NCBI RefSeq assembly: GCF_037975245.1
Contig: NC_092564.1
Location: forward strand, 3,730,984-3,794,983
DNA: 64,000 nucleotides
Direction: 5' to 3'
Source of the DNA: Apostichopus japonicus
Lineage: Eukaryota > Echinodermata > Holothuroidea > Aspidochirotida > Stichopodidae
Part shown: in pieces, positions 22,678 to 32,996 of the stretch
How positions within the stretch are numbered: the stretch's first letter is position 1
Layout of the letters: every line of letters begins with the position of its first letter
The notes under the pieces: model-generated
The model's input: the letters and a program-made list of their open reading frames with translations, nothing else
What the model was told of the DNA's origin: nothing
Database searches by the model: none
Made by a program: the position numbers and the translations under genes

Positions 22678-25600
22678 GTGACTCCAGACAAAGTACCAAG
22701 TAAAGGAAGATCGAAACGTAAAGCAAATAATATTTGGAAGAATAGTAATATTCCTAGTTCTAGATATACAGGGAACGACCGTAATGTGGATATTCAACTG
22801 GACACACGTAATTTTGTAAGAGGTACTTTACATGATGGTAAAGGAATTTCATTGTTGTTTGATAGTGGAGCGACACGCTCTATCATTTCTTCTTCTACAG
22901 TGCAAAATTCAAAGTATTTATCCTCTATACAACCAGTCTCAGTTGATGTAGTAAACCTAAAGTTGGGTAATGGTCAGTTTATTCATGCGTATAGCACGAT
23001 AACATTTCAGGTCAAAATTCAAGGTCATGAATTTCAGCTTTCTGCTTTAATTGCTGCAAACCTGACAGGTATTGACTTAATATTAGGTAGTCAAACTCTG
23101 AAGGAATTGAATGGATCTTTGGACTTTACCACAAATTGTTTTAGAATTAAACAAGCCAAAGTTTTCCTTAGGCCAGTGCAGAGATTTGTTATTTACCCAG
23201 GTCAGCAGAGATACATTACTGTACAGGGACGTCTTCCACTATATGCACGAAATGCAGATATGGTTATTAAACCGTTTCCTCTGATATCTCGTATGTGTCC
23301 TTCACGAATGTTAGTGAAAATGCATAAAGGTAGAACAAAGATTCTACTAAGGAACATGGGTAATCGGAAATTTTTTCTGAATCCTTCTCGCACAGTGGCT
23401 CATTTAGATTTAGCAGATATCATTACGGTCACAGAAGACATACCTACTGATTCTCTAGATTTTCTGAATGTCATGAGAGACATCGAAAAACCGTCTCTTT
23501 TTCGAACGAATTCTAACTCTAAAGAGAATCGTGATGAAATTACAAGATATAATTTACATCGATATCCAAATTTGACAGCCGATGATCCCCTGGTTTCCAA
23601 ATCCGAACAGGAAATCATGAGAGAAAACATTAATTTGGATCAAAGTATTCTAAATGCTTCAGAAACAGAAAGCATATATGAATTTCTAGACTCACATAGA
23701 GATGCATTTTCTCTTTATGGTGAATTATCTCACTGTCCAAATTATGAGGCTGATATTACTCTTACTAATGATGAGCCATTCTACATACGTCCCTATAGAC
23801 TTTCAGATGAGGACAAAGTCATTGTCGCCAGTGAGCTTGACAAATTAGTGCGATTAGGCATCTTAGCGGTAGGACATCAGTCTTATACCTCACCGGTTTT
23901 CCTCATTCCAAAGAAGGGAACAAAAGACAAAAGGGTTGTCACAGATTTTCGCTACTTGAACAGTAGAGTAAAACATCTCAATCACCCATTTCCATTACTG
24001 AATGAGACTATCCGTACCATAGGGTACTCTGGAGCCAAAATTTTGGGTGTTCTTGACTTAAAGTCTGCATTCTTCTGTCTGCCACTTAGTGTTCATGCAC
24101 AACAATATACAGGTATTGCTTCGTTTCATGGAGGAAAGCATTATTATTATAAACGCTTACCACAGGGATTGAATTTATCTCCAGCGATCTTTCAGTCGAA
24201 AATTAATGATATTTTGGCAACGATCCAAAATTCAAATAAGTTCTGTATTGCTCATCATGACGATATTATTGTGTACAGTGCAGACAAACAATCGCACAAA
24301 CAACACCTACAGGCAATTTTTAAGGTTTTAATGGACAACGGATTGAAAATCTCTCCGAAAAAGTGTAGCATTTTCCAAAATTCAGTCCGATATATGGGAC
24401 ATTTGCTCTCAATAACCCCAGAAGGTGAGGCTTGTATCCAACCTTTGCATGACAGATGTGCAGCGATTAGGAACACACCGAAACCACACAATGTTAAGTC
24501 AGTAAGACGATTTGTAGGTGCAGTTAATTATGTGGCTTCATTTTTCCCAAATATTCAAGCACAATTGAGACCATTACATCATTTGAGTCGTAAGAGAAAG
24601 GTATTTAAATGGACAGAGGAACATCAGTGTGCATTTCAAAGTATTAAAGAGTTGTTGTGTAATCCACCTATATTGCATATGCCACAGAAATATGGTCGTT
24701 TTGTATTATATAGCGACACATCACGAGTAGCAACAGGATCGTACCTGACACAAAGAGTTAATGGCAAAGAGAATATTATTGCATATTACTCTAAGATATT
24801 ACCACCAGCTTGTCAGAGGTATAGTGTAACTGAATTAGAAATGATGGGTCTATTTATTAATGTGACAGCATTCAAACATTTATTGCAAAATGTAGAATTT
24901 GAGGCATATGTTGATCACTCAGCCATTGTTGAATTGTTTAAGTCGAAACAAGAACCAGCAACTTCACGCTTACGTAAGCTTCTGTTCAAATTGTCAGAAT
25001 ATACATTTCAGGTTGGTTATAAGAAAGGCTCAGAATTGGTTTTGGCAGATTATTTGTCTAGAGCACCACAGGAATTCCACTCTGAAATAGATCAGGTTGC
25101 TCAAGAGGTCAATTCTGGTGAGGATTTTTCAACTCCACCTAAGGAGACATTTAATCCAATCATGACAAGGTCAATGGCAAGGTCAATGGGAGTCAAAGTT
25201 CCAGATTTATTTCCGAATAAAGTCACTAAGGAGTCTAAGCAGGATTCCCCAGCCAAAGTATCAACAAATAGAGTAAATAGGACATCCGTTCCTAAGGCAA
25301 CACATTCTAATGAGCATGTTACACAGAGACCACAATCTGAGTCACAAAGGACGACTACACCAGTAATTTCTACTGATAAGAGAGAAACATATATTCAAAG
25401 GCCTATTATTACTATGCCGAGTGAAAATCGACATACATATAGTCCTGATGTATTAGTTGTGCCAAATTTTACAAGTGTTTCTCAACCTACAGAGCCAAGA
25501 TTAGTGGATCAGAGTAGACATAGAGTGCAAGAGGTAATCAGAGAACCACCACCAGAATTATTTGTTCAGCCGAAGCCAGTAATCACAAACATTGATCATT

Positions 25601-27552
25601 TGGTTACAGGGCACATTCCAAAACAAAAGGAATTGAATAAAGTCATGAAGGCAATTCAAGGAAAGCTGATCAAAAACTATGATCTGCCATTTGATGTAAA
25701 AGACTTGCAAATTCAACAACAAACTTGTCCTTACTACAAACCAATTTATGATTTTCTTGCACACGACATTATTCCAGGTAATGTTAAGCATGCTAGAACT
25801 GTTCGTTCTCAAGCAGAGGATTATTTGTTATGTAATAGTTTGTTATTCAGGATATTTTTGCATGAGACTAATGATGCTAAGATGACTCTTCAGTTAGTCA
25901 TACCTGAGACTATGGTAGAACAGATAATATCTCGTTATCATGATGACTTGTTAAGTAATCATCAGGGTGTAATGCGTACATATTTGACCATTAGACAGCA
26001 TTTCTATCTGCGCAATATGTTTCAACGCATCAGTAATTATATTCAGGCATGTCTCCGTTGTCAAGAATTCCGTAAGAAACCGGACAAATTGAGACAATAT
26101 CATGCTCGCATTCCTGATTCTTATCGTCCTTTTGACAGACTTAGTCTGGATTTCAAGACTATGCCCACAACGGCTACAGGATTTAAACATTTGATGGTTG
26201 TTTGTGATGAGATCACTAGATTTGTTGTATGTGTTTCTCTTAAGACTCTTGATGCTGAAACAATATGTGAAGCATTATTGCAGAGGGTAGTCACAACCTT
26301 TGGTCCACCGTCTTGTATCATAAGTGATGCGGCAGCTTCTCTTACAGGAAAATTAGTGGAGCTCTTAAGTAAAGCTTTGGGCATTGAACAAAAGTTCATC
26401 AGTGTAAGCAATCATGGAAGCTTACAGGTTGAAAGACACATTCAGACTCTTTCAAATTTCCTCAAAGTGAACTTAAATCAGTTTGGTACGGATTGGGTAC
26501 GATTTGTCCCAACATCAGCCTATGCATATAACACATTTTCCTCTACTCAGTTAGGTAGCTATAGCCCATTTGAACTTGCATTTGGACGTAAGCCACCAAA
26601 TCTTACAAATTTATCGTTCAATCCAATGGCAGGATTATCACAATCTCATGGAGAATATGCTGCATTGTTAAAGAAACGATTTGATCATTTGTCAAGGGTA
26701 ATGTTAGTCTTGCAAAAGAAGCAACAAGATGCTCAAAATGTTAAGATAAGTGCAAAACTGGACAAAGGTGCAATTTATTCAACGGGTCAATTAGTGTATC
26801 TATATAAGCCAACGTCTTCCTCCTTGACTGCGAACTCTCGCAAAATTGCTGCTGAATGGTGTGGACCACTAGTGATCCATCAAGTTTTGGATAGGACTCA
26901 TTATTTGTTGGCCACTCTCAAAGGAGAAATTCTTAGTGATGTATTCAATTATAACAGGCTTAAACCATGTTTTGTAAGAGCATCTTCTGAAACTAAGAAT
27001 ATCACCAACATTCAGAAATTGCGAAATGTCTTGAAAACAAAGGGTTCATCAAGTGAAAAGCTTGCTCGAATGAGAAATGTTTTGAGTAGTAACACTTCTA
27101 ATGCAGACGATGTTAATGTCATGCAAGATGCACATATTGAGTTTCATGATGAGTTTGGTAACATTTTGCCAGGGGTAACTTCAGATCATGTCATGTGTCT
27201 TATGAGCACTAAGCCAATGAATGTTGCATCCTTTTTAGAGAATAGAGCACATAATGAAGGATTAGCACTTCCATATCCTTCCATAAAAGATAGCATATTA
27301 AGGCAAAAGAAAGTTTTTGCAAATGCTCCACAAGGAGACATGAAAGTCCAACGTGCTCGATACAAATTGGGTGAATTACAGGTTCTGGTCACCTATCAGA
27401 CACCATGTTTTCCAACAGGCTTTAAGAGTCATGATTTTTGGTGGGATGTAGGAAAATATTCCAACACAGAGGAAATAATGAATTTTCTCCATGAAAAGGG
27501 ATTGAACATTACAGGCAATCCAGGCAGGATGTTGCAAACATTATATGGTTAA
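22678..27552 (+). CDS. pol: Pol polyprotein: protease, reverse transcriptase, RNase H, integrase, C-terminal extension
   Basis: 1624 residues are counted from 22678, but the frame is open from 22615 and its start is unresolved (frameshift or separate initiation). The aspartic protease site is FDSGATRS (D62). Reverse transcriptase has LDLKSAFF (D460), LPQGLNLSPAIFQ and a catalytic box reading AHHDDIIVYS (residues 526-529), where the usual Y-x-D-D tyrosine is His. RNase H has YSDTS (D680) and YSVTELEMMG. Integrase has an HHCC finger (HDDLLSNH to CLRC) and a catalytic triad D1158, D1217, E1252 (34 residues between the last two). A GPY/F-type module (EWCGPLVI, W1394) follows. The last roughly 180 residues, with PLVTYQT-like and FWWDVGKY segments, are unrecognised. 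No stop or frameshift is seen, so the element may be competent. Confidence 0.93.
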   Translation: MTPDKVPSKGRSKRKANNIWKNSNIPSSRYTGNDRNVDIQLDTRNFVRGTLHDGKGISLLFDSGATRSIISSSTVQNSKYLSSIQPVSVDVVNLKLGNGQFIHAYSTITFQVKIQGHEFQLSALIAANLTGIDLILGSQTLKELNGSLDFTTNCFRIKQAKVFLRPVQRFVIYPGQQRYITVQGRLPLYARNADMVIKPFPLISRMCPSRMLVKMHKGRTKILLRNMGNRKFFLNPSRTVAHLDLADIITVTEDIPTDSLDFLNVMRDIEKPSLFRTNSNSKENRDEITRYNLHRYPNLTADDPLVSKSEQEIMRENINLDQSILNASETESIYEFLDSHRDAFSLYGELSHCPNYEADITLTNDEPFYIRPYRLSDEDKVIVASELDKLVRLGILAVGHQSYTSPVFLIPKKGTKDKRVVTDFRYLNSRVKHLNHPFPLLNETIRTIGYSGAKILGVLDLKSAFFCLPLSVHAQQYTGIASFHGGKHYYYKRLPQGLNLSPAIFQSKINDILATIQNSNKFCIAHHDDIIVYSADKQSHKQHLQAIFKVLMDNGLKISPKKCSIFQNSVRYMGHLLSITPEGEACIQPLHDRCAAIRNTPKPHNVKSVRRFVGAVNYVASFFPNIQAQLRPLHHLSRKRKVFKWTEEHQCAFQSIKELLCNPPILHMPQKYGRFVLYSDTSRVATGSYLTQRVNGKENIIAYYSKILPPACQRYSVTELEMMGLFINVTAFKHLLQNVEFEAYVDHSAIVELFKSKQEPATSRLRKLLFKLSEYTFQVGYKKGSELVLADYLSRAPQEFHSEIDQVAQEVNSGEDFSTPPKETFNPIMTRSMARSMGVKVPDLFPNKVTKESKQDSPAKVSTNRVNRTSVPKATHSNEHVTQRPQSESQRTTTPVISTDKRETYIQRPIITMPSENRHTYSPDVLVVPNFTSVSQPTEPRLVDQSRHRVQEVIREPPPELFVQPKPVITNIDHLVTGHIPKQKELNKVMKAIQGKLIKNYDLPFDVKDLQIQQQTCPYYKPIYDFLAHDIIPGNVKHARTVRSQAEDYLLCNSLLFRIFLHETNDAKMTLQLVIPETMVEQIISRYHDDLLSNHQGVMRTYLTIRQHFYLRNMFQRISNYIQACLRCQEFRKKPDKLRQYHARIPDSYRPFDRLSLDFKTMPTTATGFKHLMVVCDEITRFVVCVSLKTLDAETICEALLQRVVTTFGPPSCIISDAAASLTGKLVELLSKALGIEQKFISVSNHGSLQVERHIQTLSNFLKVNLNQFGTDWVRFVPTSAYAYNTFSSTQLGSYSPFELAFGRKPPNLTNLSFNPMAGLSQSHGEYAALLKKRFDHLSRVMLVLQKKQQDAQNVKISAKLDKGAIYSTGQLVYLYKPTSSSLTANSRKIAAEWCGPLVIHQVLDRTHYLLATLKGEILSDVFNYNRLKPCFVRASSETKNITNIQKLRNVLKTKGSSSEKLARMRNVLSSNTSNADDVNVMQDAHIEFHDEFGNILPGVTSDHVMCLMSTKPMNVASFLENRAHNEGLALPYPSIKDSILRQKKVFANAPQGDMKVQRARYKLGELQVLVTYQTPCFPTGFKSHDFWWDVGKYSNTEEIMNFLHEKGLNITGNPGRMLQTLYG

Positions 27553-28790
27553 TATGTATAACTGCATATTGCTTTAAGTTCAGATGAACAGGTGTTTAAC
27601 CCACAATTGTATGAATGGAATGCGTCATGGCAATTACCTGCATACCTATTAAGTGGAAGTCATTGTACTATATGGTGTAACAATATAAGCTTTATTGTTA
27701 AAAACATCACCAAGTGACCTAGTTTCATCTTTTATAACAAATGTGTAATGAGTATACCTTATTTCTCCTTGTGAATTCGTTCAAACGTTTACCCGGCAAT
27801 TAGAACATATCCGGAATATTAGCAACATGGGTTTTCATATATTGAGAAATATTTTAAGGATATTTACATTGCATCATTTATGTTATATTGAAGGCTATTT
27901 AGAGACAGCATTGGTAATGTGCAACTTTTGCTTACAGCAACAGTTATCGAAGCAAATGAAAGTATAGATCTTTTGAGGAAATTATGTATATATTTCTTTT
28001 CCTCAATTATTCATGCAAAAGTAAATTTCATCATGAAGTTGAAAAGACAAGATGTTAAGTAATATGTTAATTTGAAGAAAGATTTGTTGATGTCATAGTC
28101 TATGGAGTCTCTTTTATGGTATCGAATATCTAGTACTTTGGTACTTTACTAGATCATTTCGGAGTGCATACCTAGGGTCACCATGCTATCGAGTCACATT
28201 TTCTTGATTTTCTTGAGGTGAATGTATATGATTCACAAGGTTTCAAAGCAGTTTTGAAACTATGCCTTCATTAAAGAGGAGGTACTTTGTAAATGAGTTT
28301 GTAATATTTTAAGGTTCTTTTGTAATGTACGAATTTTTTATGGAACGCTAAGGTGTTCTGTTCAGTTAAAAAGATAACTAAGTCAAGTATTCTCTGATCT
28401 CTCCCCAATCCACGGCATGATTTCACTTTTGATATAAATGTATTATTGATGTATGAAATGCATAAATGTATTTTCAAGAGATACTGCATATTTTGCTGTG
28501 TCATGTAACTTTAAGATACCTTAAAGATATTTTTTTTAGATTACATCATATGATGTCATCAATATTAAAGAGGTACACAAAAAAAAATTTTCATGGAGAT
28601 AGTGTCAATGTATATATCATATGATCATTTTTAATAATTCGTAACCAAGATGTTAACCGTTGAGATATATGAAGACCATTTATTGAAGTCAATGAATATT
28701 AATGAATGTGCTTACAGTACTCTACCTTCTTGAGATAATGATAAGTTAAAGCAGTATGATGTTAAAATTTTGGAGTATCCAAAAATTTTA
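27553..28790 (+). other. Retrotransposon 3' non-coding region
   Basis: About 1.2 kb between the pol stop and the 3' LTR without a coding frame of note. No envelope-like features are visible. Confidence 0.7.
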
Positions 28791-28805
28791 AAAGATTGAG
28801 GGGGA
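28791..28805 (+). promoter_or_regulatory. Polypurine tract
   Basis: AAAGATTGAGGGGGA immediately 5' of the 3' LTR, the expected position of the plus-strand DNA primer. Confidence 0.75.
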
Positions 28806-29559
28806 TGTTATGAAATAGTAATACCATCTCTTTGATGTTACCGAAACACTCCATCGAGACACCTTACAGGCCTCTTATGTATTTATCTAGGTCATGGATT
28901 CAGTTTTCCCACGAGAAGTTTTTAACTATCTTATTGAATCTTGGTACAGGGCCTTTTCCCAAAATAGATTCCATTATGTTTGTGGAACATTCGAGAAGGT
29001 TCTCTCACGTGGTATGGAAGTTTCCATAGAAAGGGGATGGACTTCCAAACTCCCAACCAATCAGGGCAGATCAGTGCCAGTGCACTTATTTTTATATCGT
29101 TAAGTTAATACAGGATGGTCAGGTTATTGGCTGCCTACTGATTGTGCGCAGTGGGGATTTTATGGAAGTAAGGTTTAAAAGGAAAAGGAGGCCGAAAGTT
29201 TTATCACTTCACTTCACTTGATCAGAAAATTTATCACTCCGTCAGCGCTCCGTGATCAGTTCGTTGCTTCGGCACCATTTCATCACTCTTTCTAATTGTT
29301 TAATTGACGGAGTCAAGTCAAGTCAAGTCATTGTAATTTAGTTTTATTTGTAAAGAGAATCGACAGAGAAGAAATTATACCGAATCATTAATCAAATCCT
29401 ATCTCGTCAAATTGTTTTTTGTGTGAAGTCATTGTTTTCTTCCGTTCGAGACATCTCCTGAAGAAGCGTAAATACGGCATCAAGATATCCCAGTACCTTT
29501 CTATCGCGAGTCCCGATATAGTTTTACTATCGGAGGAGCGGGCTCGACACAATATTACA
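28806..29559 (+). repeat. 3' LTR
   Basis: 754 bp, near-identical to 20265-21018. It ends ATATTACA and is followed by AAAATAAACACG, the continuation of the interrupted tRNA-array unit. Confidence 0.96.
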
Positions 29560-29665
29560 AAAATAAACACGCAGCCGCAGGGGCACTTATGGTAAGGAAT
29601 TCCCAAATAATATTATCCTTTGGACGCTTGAAGATTTGTCTCAGAAGCGAAAGAAAGAAAAAATA

Positions 29666-29737
29666 TGCCGTGACCAGGATTCGAATCTGGGTTATTACGG
29701 CCACAACGTAATGTCCTAACCTCTAGACGATCACGGC
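29666..29737 (-). tRNA. tRNA-His: tRNA-His (GTG), copy 2
   Basis: Same cloverleaf as copy 4, with one T-stem change (CAGATTCGAATCC) that unpairs the base next to the loop. A T6 terminator follows. Confidence 0.88.
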
Positions 29738-29955
29738 GAGCCACGTGGTGGATCTATTGCAAACTGCATCTCAAGCAATGAACATATCTGACTATCATTG
29801 AATGATATGACAAGCACATAATTGTAAACAGAATATAATTTTAGGGCAAGAAAGAAAAATGAACACGCAGTCGCAGGTGTACTTATGTTAAGAAATTTCC
29901 CCACAATTTTGTCTTTTGGACCTATAAAAGATTTGTCTGAAAAGCGAAACAATTA

Positions 29956-30027
29956 TGCCGTGACCAGGATTCGAACCTGGGTTATTACGGCCACAACGCA
30001 ATGTCCTAACCTCTAGACGATCACGGC
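29956..30027 (-). tRNA. tRNA-His: tRNA-His (GTG), copy 3
   Basis: Perfect acceptor and T stem. The anticodon stem carries a G-U wobble (TTGCG/CGTAA). Only TTT, not TTTT, follows closely (ATAATTGTTTC), so its terminator is weak. Confidence 0.9.
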
Positions 30028-30240
30028 GAGCCACGTGGTGTATCTATTGCAAACGGTATCTCAAGCAATAAATATATTTGCTCATCTTTGAATGATATGA
30101 CAAGCACATTATGTAAACAGAATATAATTTTAGGGCAAGAAATAAACACGCAGCTGCAGGGGCACTTATAGTATGGAAGTCAACCACAATTTCGTCCTTT
30201 GGACTTATAAAAGTTTTGCCTTAAAAGCGAAAGAAAATTA

Positions 30241-30312
30241 TGCCGTGACCAGGATTCGAACCTGGGTTATTACGGCCACAACGTAATGTCCTAACCTCTA
30301 GACGATCACGGC
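30241..30312 (-). tRNA. tRNA-His: tRNA-His (GTG), copy 4, canonical
   Basis: All stems pair: acceptor GCCGTGA/TCACGGC, anticodon stem TTACG/CGTAA with loop TTGTGGC, T stem CCAGG/CCTGG. Terminator TTTT follows. Confidence 0.95.
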
Positions 30313-30536
30313 GAGCCACGTGGTGGATCTATGGCAAACAGTATCTCAAGCAATATATTTATATATCTGCCTATCTATGAATGATATGACAAGCTAATAA
30401 ATGTAAACAGAATAAAATTGTAGGTCAAAATATAAAAATAAACACGCAGCTGCCGGGGCACTTATGGTAAGAATTCCCAAAAAATTTTATCCTTTGGACG
30501 CTTGAAGATATGCCTTAGAAGCGAAAGAAAAAAAGT

Positions 30537-30608
30537 TGCGGTGACCAGGATTCGAACCTGGGTTATTACGGCCACAACGTAATGTCCTAACCTCTAGGCG
30601 ATCACGGC
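30537..30608 (-). tRNA. tRNA-His: tRNA-His (GTG), copy 5, with an acceptor mismatch
   Basis: The 3' acceptor strand reads TCACCGC against GCCGTGA, leaving one C-C mismatch. There is one D-arm change (GATCGCCTAG). The anticodon GTG is intact and a T7 terminator follows. Confidence 0.85.
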
Positions 30609-30831
30609 GAGCCACGTGGTGGATCTATAGAAAACTGTATCTCAAGCAATAAATATATATCTGCCTATTTTTGAATGATATGGCAAGCACATAATTGTAA
30701 AACAGAAAATAATTTTAGGGTAAGAAAGAAAAATGAACACGCAGCCGCAGGTGTACTAATGGGTAGGAATTTCCCCACAATTTTGTCCTTTGGACCTATC
30801 AAAGATTTGTTTTAAAAGCGAAAAAAAAATA

Positions 30832-30903
30832 TGCCGTGACCAGGATTCGAACCTGGGTTATTACGGCCACAACGTAATGTCCTAACCTCTAGACGATCAC
30901 GGC
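30832..30903 (-). tRNA. tRNA-His: tRNA-His (GTG), copy 6, canonical
   Basis: Same mature sequence as copy 4. A long T run follows as terminator. Confidence 0.95.
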
Positions 30904-31123
30904 GAGCCACGTGGTGGATCTATAGCAAACTGTATCTCAAGCAATAAATATATCTGCCCATCATTGAATGATATGACAAGCACATAATTGTAAACATAAT
31001 ATAATTTTAGGGCAAGAAAGGAAAATGAACACGCAGCCGCAGGTGTACTTATGGTAAGGGACTCCCCCACAAATTTTGTCCTTTGGACCTATAAAAGGTT
31101 TGCCTTAAAAGCGAAAAAAGTTA

Positions 31124-31195
31124 TGCGGTGACCAGGATTCGAACCTGGGTTATTACGGCCACAACGTAATGTCCTAACCTCTAGACGATCACGGC
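31124..31195 (-). tRNA. tRNA-His: tRNA-His (GTG), copy 7, with an acceptor mismatch
   Basis: Same C-C acceptor mismatch as copy 5 (TCACCGC), otherwise canonical. The sharing suggests unit-level duplication or gene conversion. Confidence 0.87.
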
Positions 31196-31415
31196 GAGCC
31201 ACGTGGTGGATCGATAGCAAAATGTTTCTCAAGCAATAAATATATCTGTCTATTTTTGAATGATATGACAAGCACATAATTGTAAACAGAATATAATTTT
31301 AGGACAAGAAAGAAAAATGAACACGCAGCCGCAGATGTACTGATGGGTAGGAATTTCTCCACAAGTTTGTCCTTTGGACCTATCAAAGTTTTGTCTTAAA
31401 AGCAAAAAAAATATA

Positions 31416-31487
31416 TGCCGTGACCAGGATTCGAACCTTGGTTATTACGGCCGCAACGCAATGTCCTAACCTCTAGACGATCACGGC
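31416..31487 (-). tRNA. tRNA-His-type gene with anticodon changed to GCG, copy 8
   Basis: The acceptor is intact, but the anticodon loop reads TTGCGGC in place of TTGTGGC, so the anticodon is GCG (would read Arg codon CGC). One T-stem base is also changed (CCAAGG in place of CCCAGG). It is either a decaying copy or a tRNA with altered decoding. A T8 terminator follows. Confidence 0.8.
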
Positions 31488-31680
31488 GAGCCACGTGGTG
31501 GATCTATTGCAAACGGTATCTCAAGCAATAAATATATCTGCCTATCTTTGAATGATATGACAAGCATTATGTAAACAGAATATAATTTTAGGGCAAGATA
31601 TAAAAATGAACACGCAGCTGCAGGGGCACTTATAGTATGGAAGTCAACCACAATTTCGTCCTTTGGACTTATAAAAGTTT

Positions 31681-31732
31681 TGCCGTAGGTTACGGCCACA
31701 ACGCAATGTCCTAACCTCTAGACGATCACGCC
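31681..31732 (-). pseudogene. Truncated tRNA-His, copy 9
   Basis: The 5' half with anticodon GTG is kept, but about 20 nt covering the T arm are deleted (TGCCGT joined to AGGTTACGGCC on plus), and the acceptor reads GGCGTGA. It ends the array. Confidence 0.88.
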
Positions 31733-32996
31733 GAGCCACGTGGTGGATATATGGCAAACGGTGTCTCAAGTCATACATATGTTTAGCCTAGCAATATCTT
31801 AAATCATGTATGCGTGCGTGTGTGTGGGTACTTGTGTGATAATGTAGTGCGTGTGCCTGAGCGTGTGTGAGTGGGCAAAAAAGTACGTCTAGAACTCCTA
31901 GACCATAAATCTGAACAAGTTCAAACTTAGTGGGTAGCCGCCGGACAATGTTAACTCGTTCCTGCGTGATTTATTACGTCATAGGTCAAAAGCCAGAGAT
32001 TAAAGGTTAAGAAATCTAAAAATTGGTTTTTAGCCATTTTTTGCACCCCAACATGTTAGGAAAGGGGAATTAAAACACGATTGAAGACAATTTTAATATA
32101 AGACAGATTGAGGTGTTTAACGTTGAAATCAAGGGTAAATTGATTTAAAGGTGGTAAGATTTGCCTAAATTGTACGGAAAAGTGAGTCGCGAACTCAAAC
32201 TTGGTGGGTAGGTGTCTGACCATGCAAACTCGTTCCTGTGTGATTGATGACGTCATAGGTCAAGTGCCAAATACACTAAAACTGTTTTAGCCATTTCTGC
32301 AGTATTTTGGAAAGAAGTCTTAAAAGCACAAAATATGTAGATAATAATGGGACAAATTAAAAAAAAAAATACTTATGTTCGATGTCAAAGGTCAATGTAG
32401 ATCAATCATAGAAGAGATGAGATCTGGAACACCGTGGATTGCCATCTTGTTTAACATTGTTATATGGGGATCTTCAATAATGATATTTACATGATATGAG
32501 TTAAATCGTCTTTAACAAAATCCACCATACTTTTGTCAGTGATGATTTCATCTTTGAAACATAATTATATGACACGTAAACATATATTACAAGTACACTT
32601 AATAGAACAATTCAATTAAATACAGACATTTGAAAATATTCCTTACTTGCTCCTTATGTTTAGTTTTCTAATCTATTTTATCGAGTTGATATGCACAATT
32701 ACATTTGACATAATTTGATCTAGAGATCGTTATCTGTTTCGATCACTACAATATACATTAGACTAAATGCCGTCAATTCATGCATATTCATAACTATATC
32801 AGCATATCAGCCTGTAAATTATGTAGTTACCTTTTCTACACTTCAGAACAAAACCGATGAATATATTAAAGTTATAAATGTTTTCTCATTTAAAAAAAAA
32901 ACAGTCATATCTGGACGTGCTGCATTTTCTTTAACTGCAGAACACTTCTAAAACTTTCAGTTTCTCAAAATCTTTGTGAATTTTGTCTGCATGTAG
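31733..32996. repeat. Non-coding; two diverged copies of a roughly 265-bp repeat
   Basis: The segment CTCGTTCCTGCGTGATT...ACGTCATAGGTCAA at about 31915-31990 recurs at about 32190-32265 (CTCGTTCCTGTGTGATTGAT) with a shared TTGGTGGGTAG lead. No gene is seen. A GT-rich stretch lies at 31805-31870. Confidence 0.6.

Larger units (their letters stand above)
20265..29559 (+). mobile_element. Ty3/Gypsy LTR retrotransposon, complete and recent
   Basis: Two 754-bp direct LTRs (20265-21018 and 28806-29559) begin TGTTATG and end ATTACA. I see only two differences between them, implying recent insertion. A putative primer-binding site starts with TGG immediately after the 5' LTR, and a purine-rich tract (AAAGATTGAGGGGGA) abuts the 3' LTR. 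Flanks give a 4-bp AAAA duplication. gag and pol are both open. The order protease, reverse transcriptase, RNase H, integrase is that of Ty3/Gypsy. The element sits within the tRNA-His array, 132 bp upstream of tRNA copy 1. No envelope-like gene is seen: 27553-28790 has no long frame. Confidence 0.95.
20061..31740 (-). repeat. Tandem array of about 290-bp tRNA-His units, split by a retrotransposon
   Basis: tRNA copies begin (plus coordinates) at 20061, 29666, 29956, 30241, 30537, 30832, 31124, 31416 and 31681, with periods of 290, 285, 296, 295, 292, 292 and 265. After subtracting the 9295-bp insertion and its 4-bp target duplication, the first interval is about 306. Spacers share motifs such as GAGCCACGTGGTGGATCTAT upstream of each tRNA and AACACGCAGCCGCAGG. 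This is a tandemly amplified tRNA gene unit, not a SINE: the copies have no A-rich tail and a constant head-to-tail arrangement. Confidence 0.92.

Noticed and set aside
20059-31740. tRNA-His units as a SINE family
   Set aside because: Units are head-to-tail with constant spacing, perfect acceptor stems and terminators, and no A-rich tails or target duplications.
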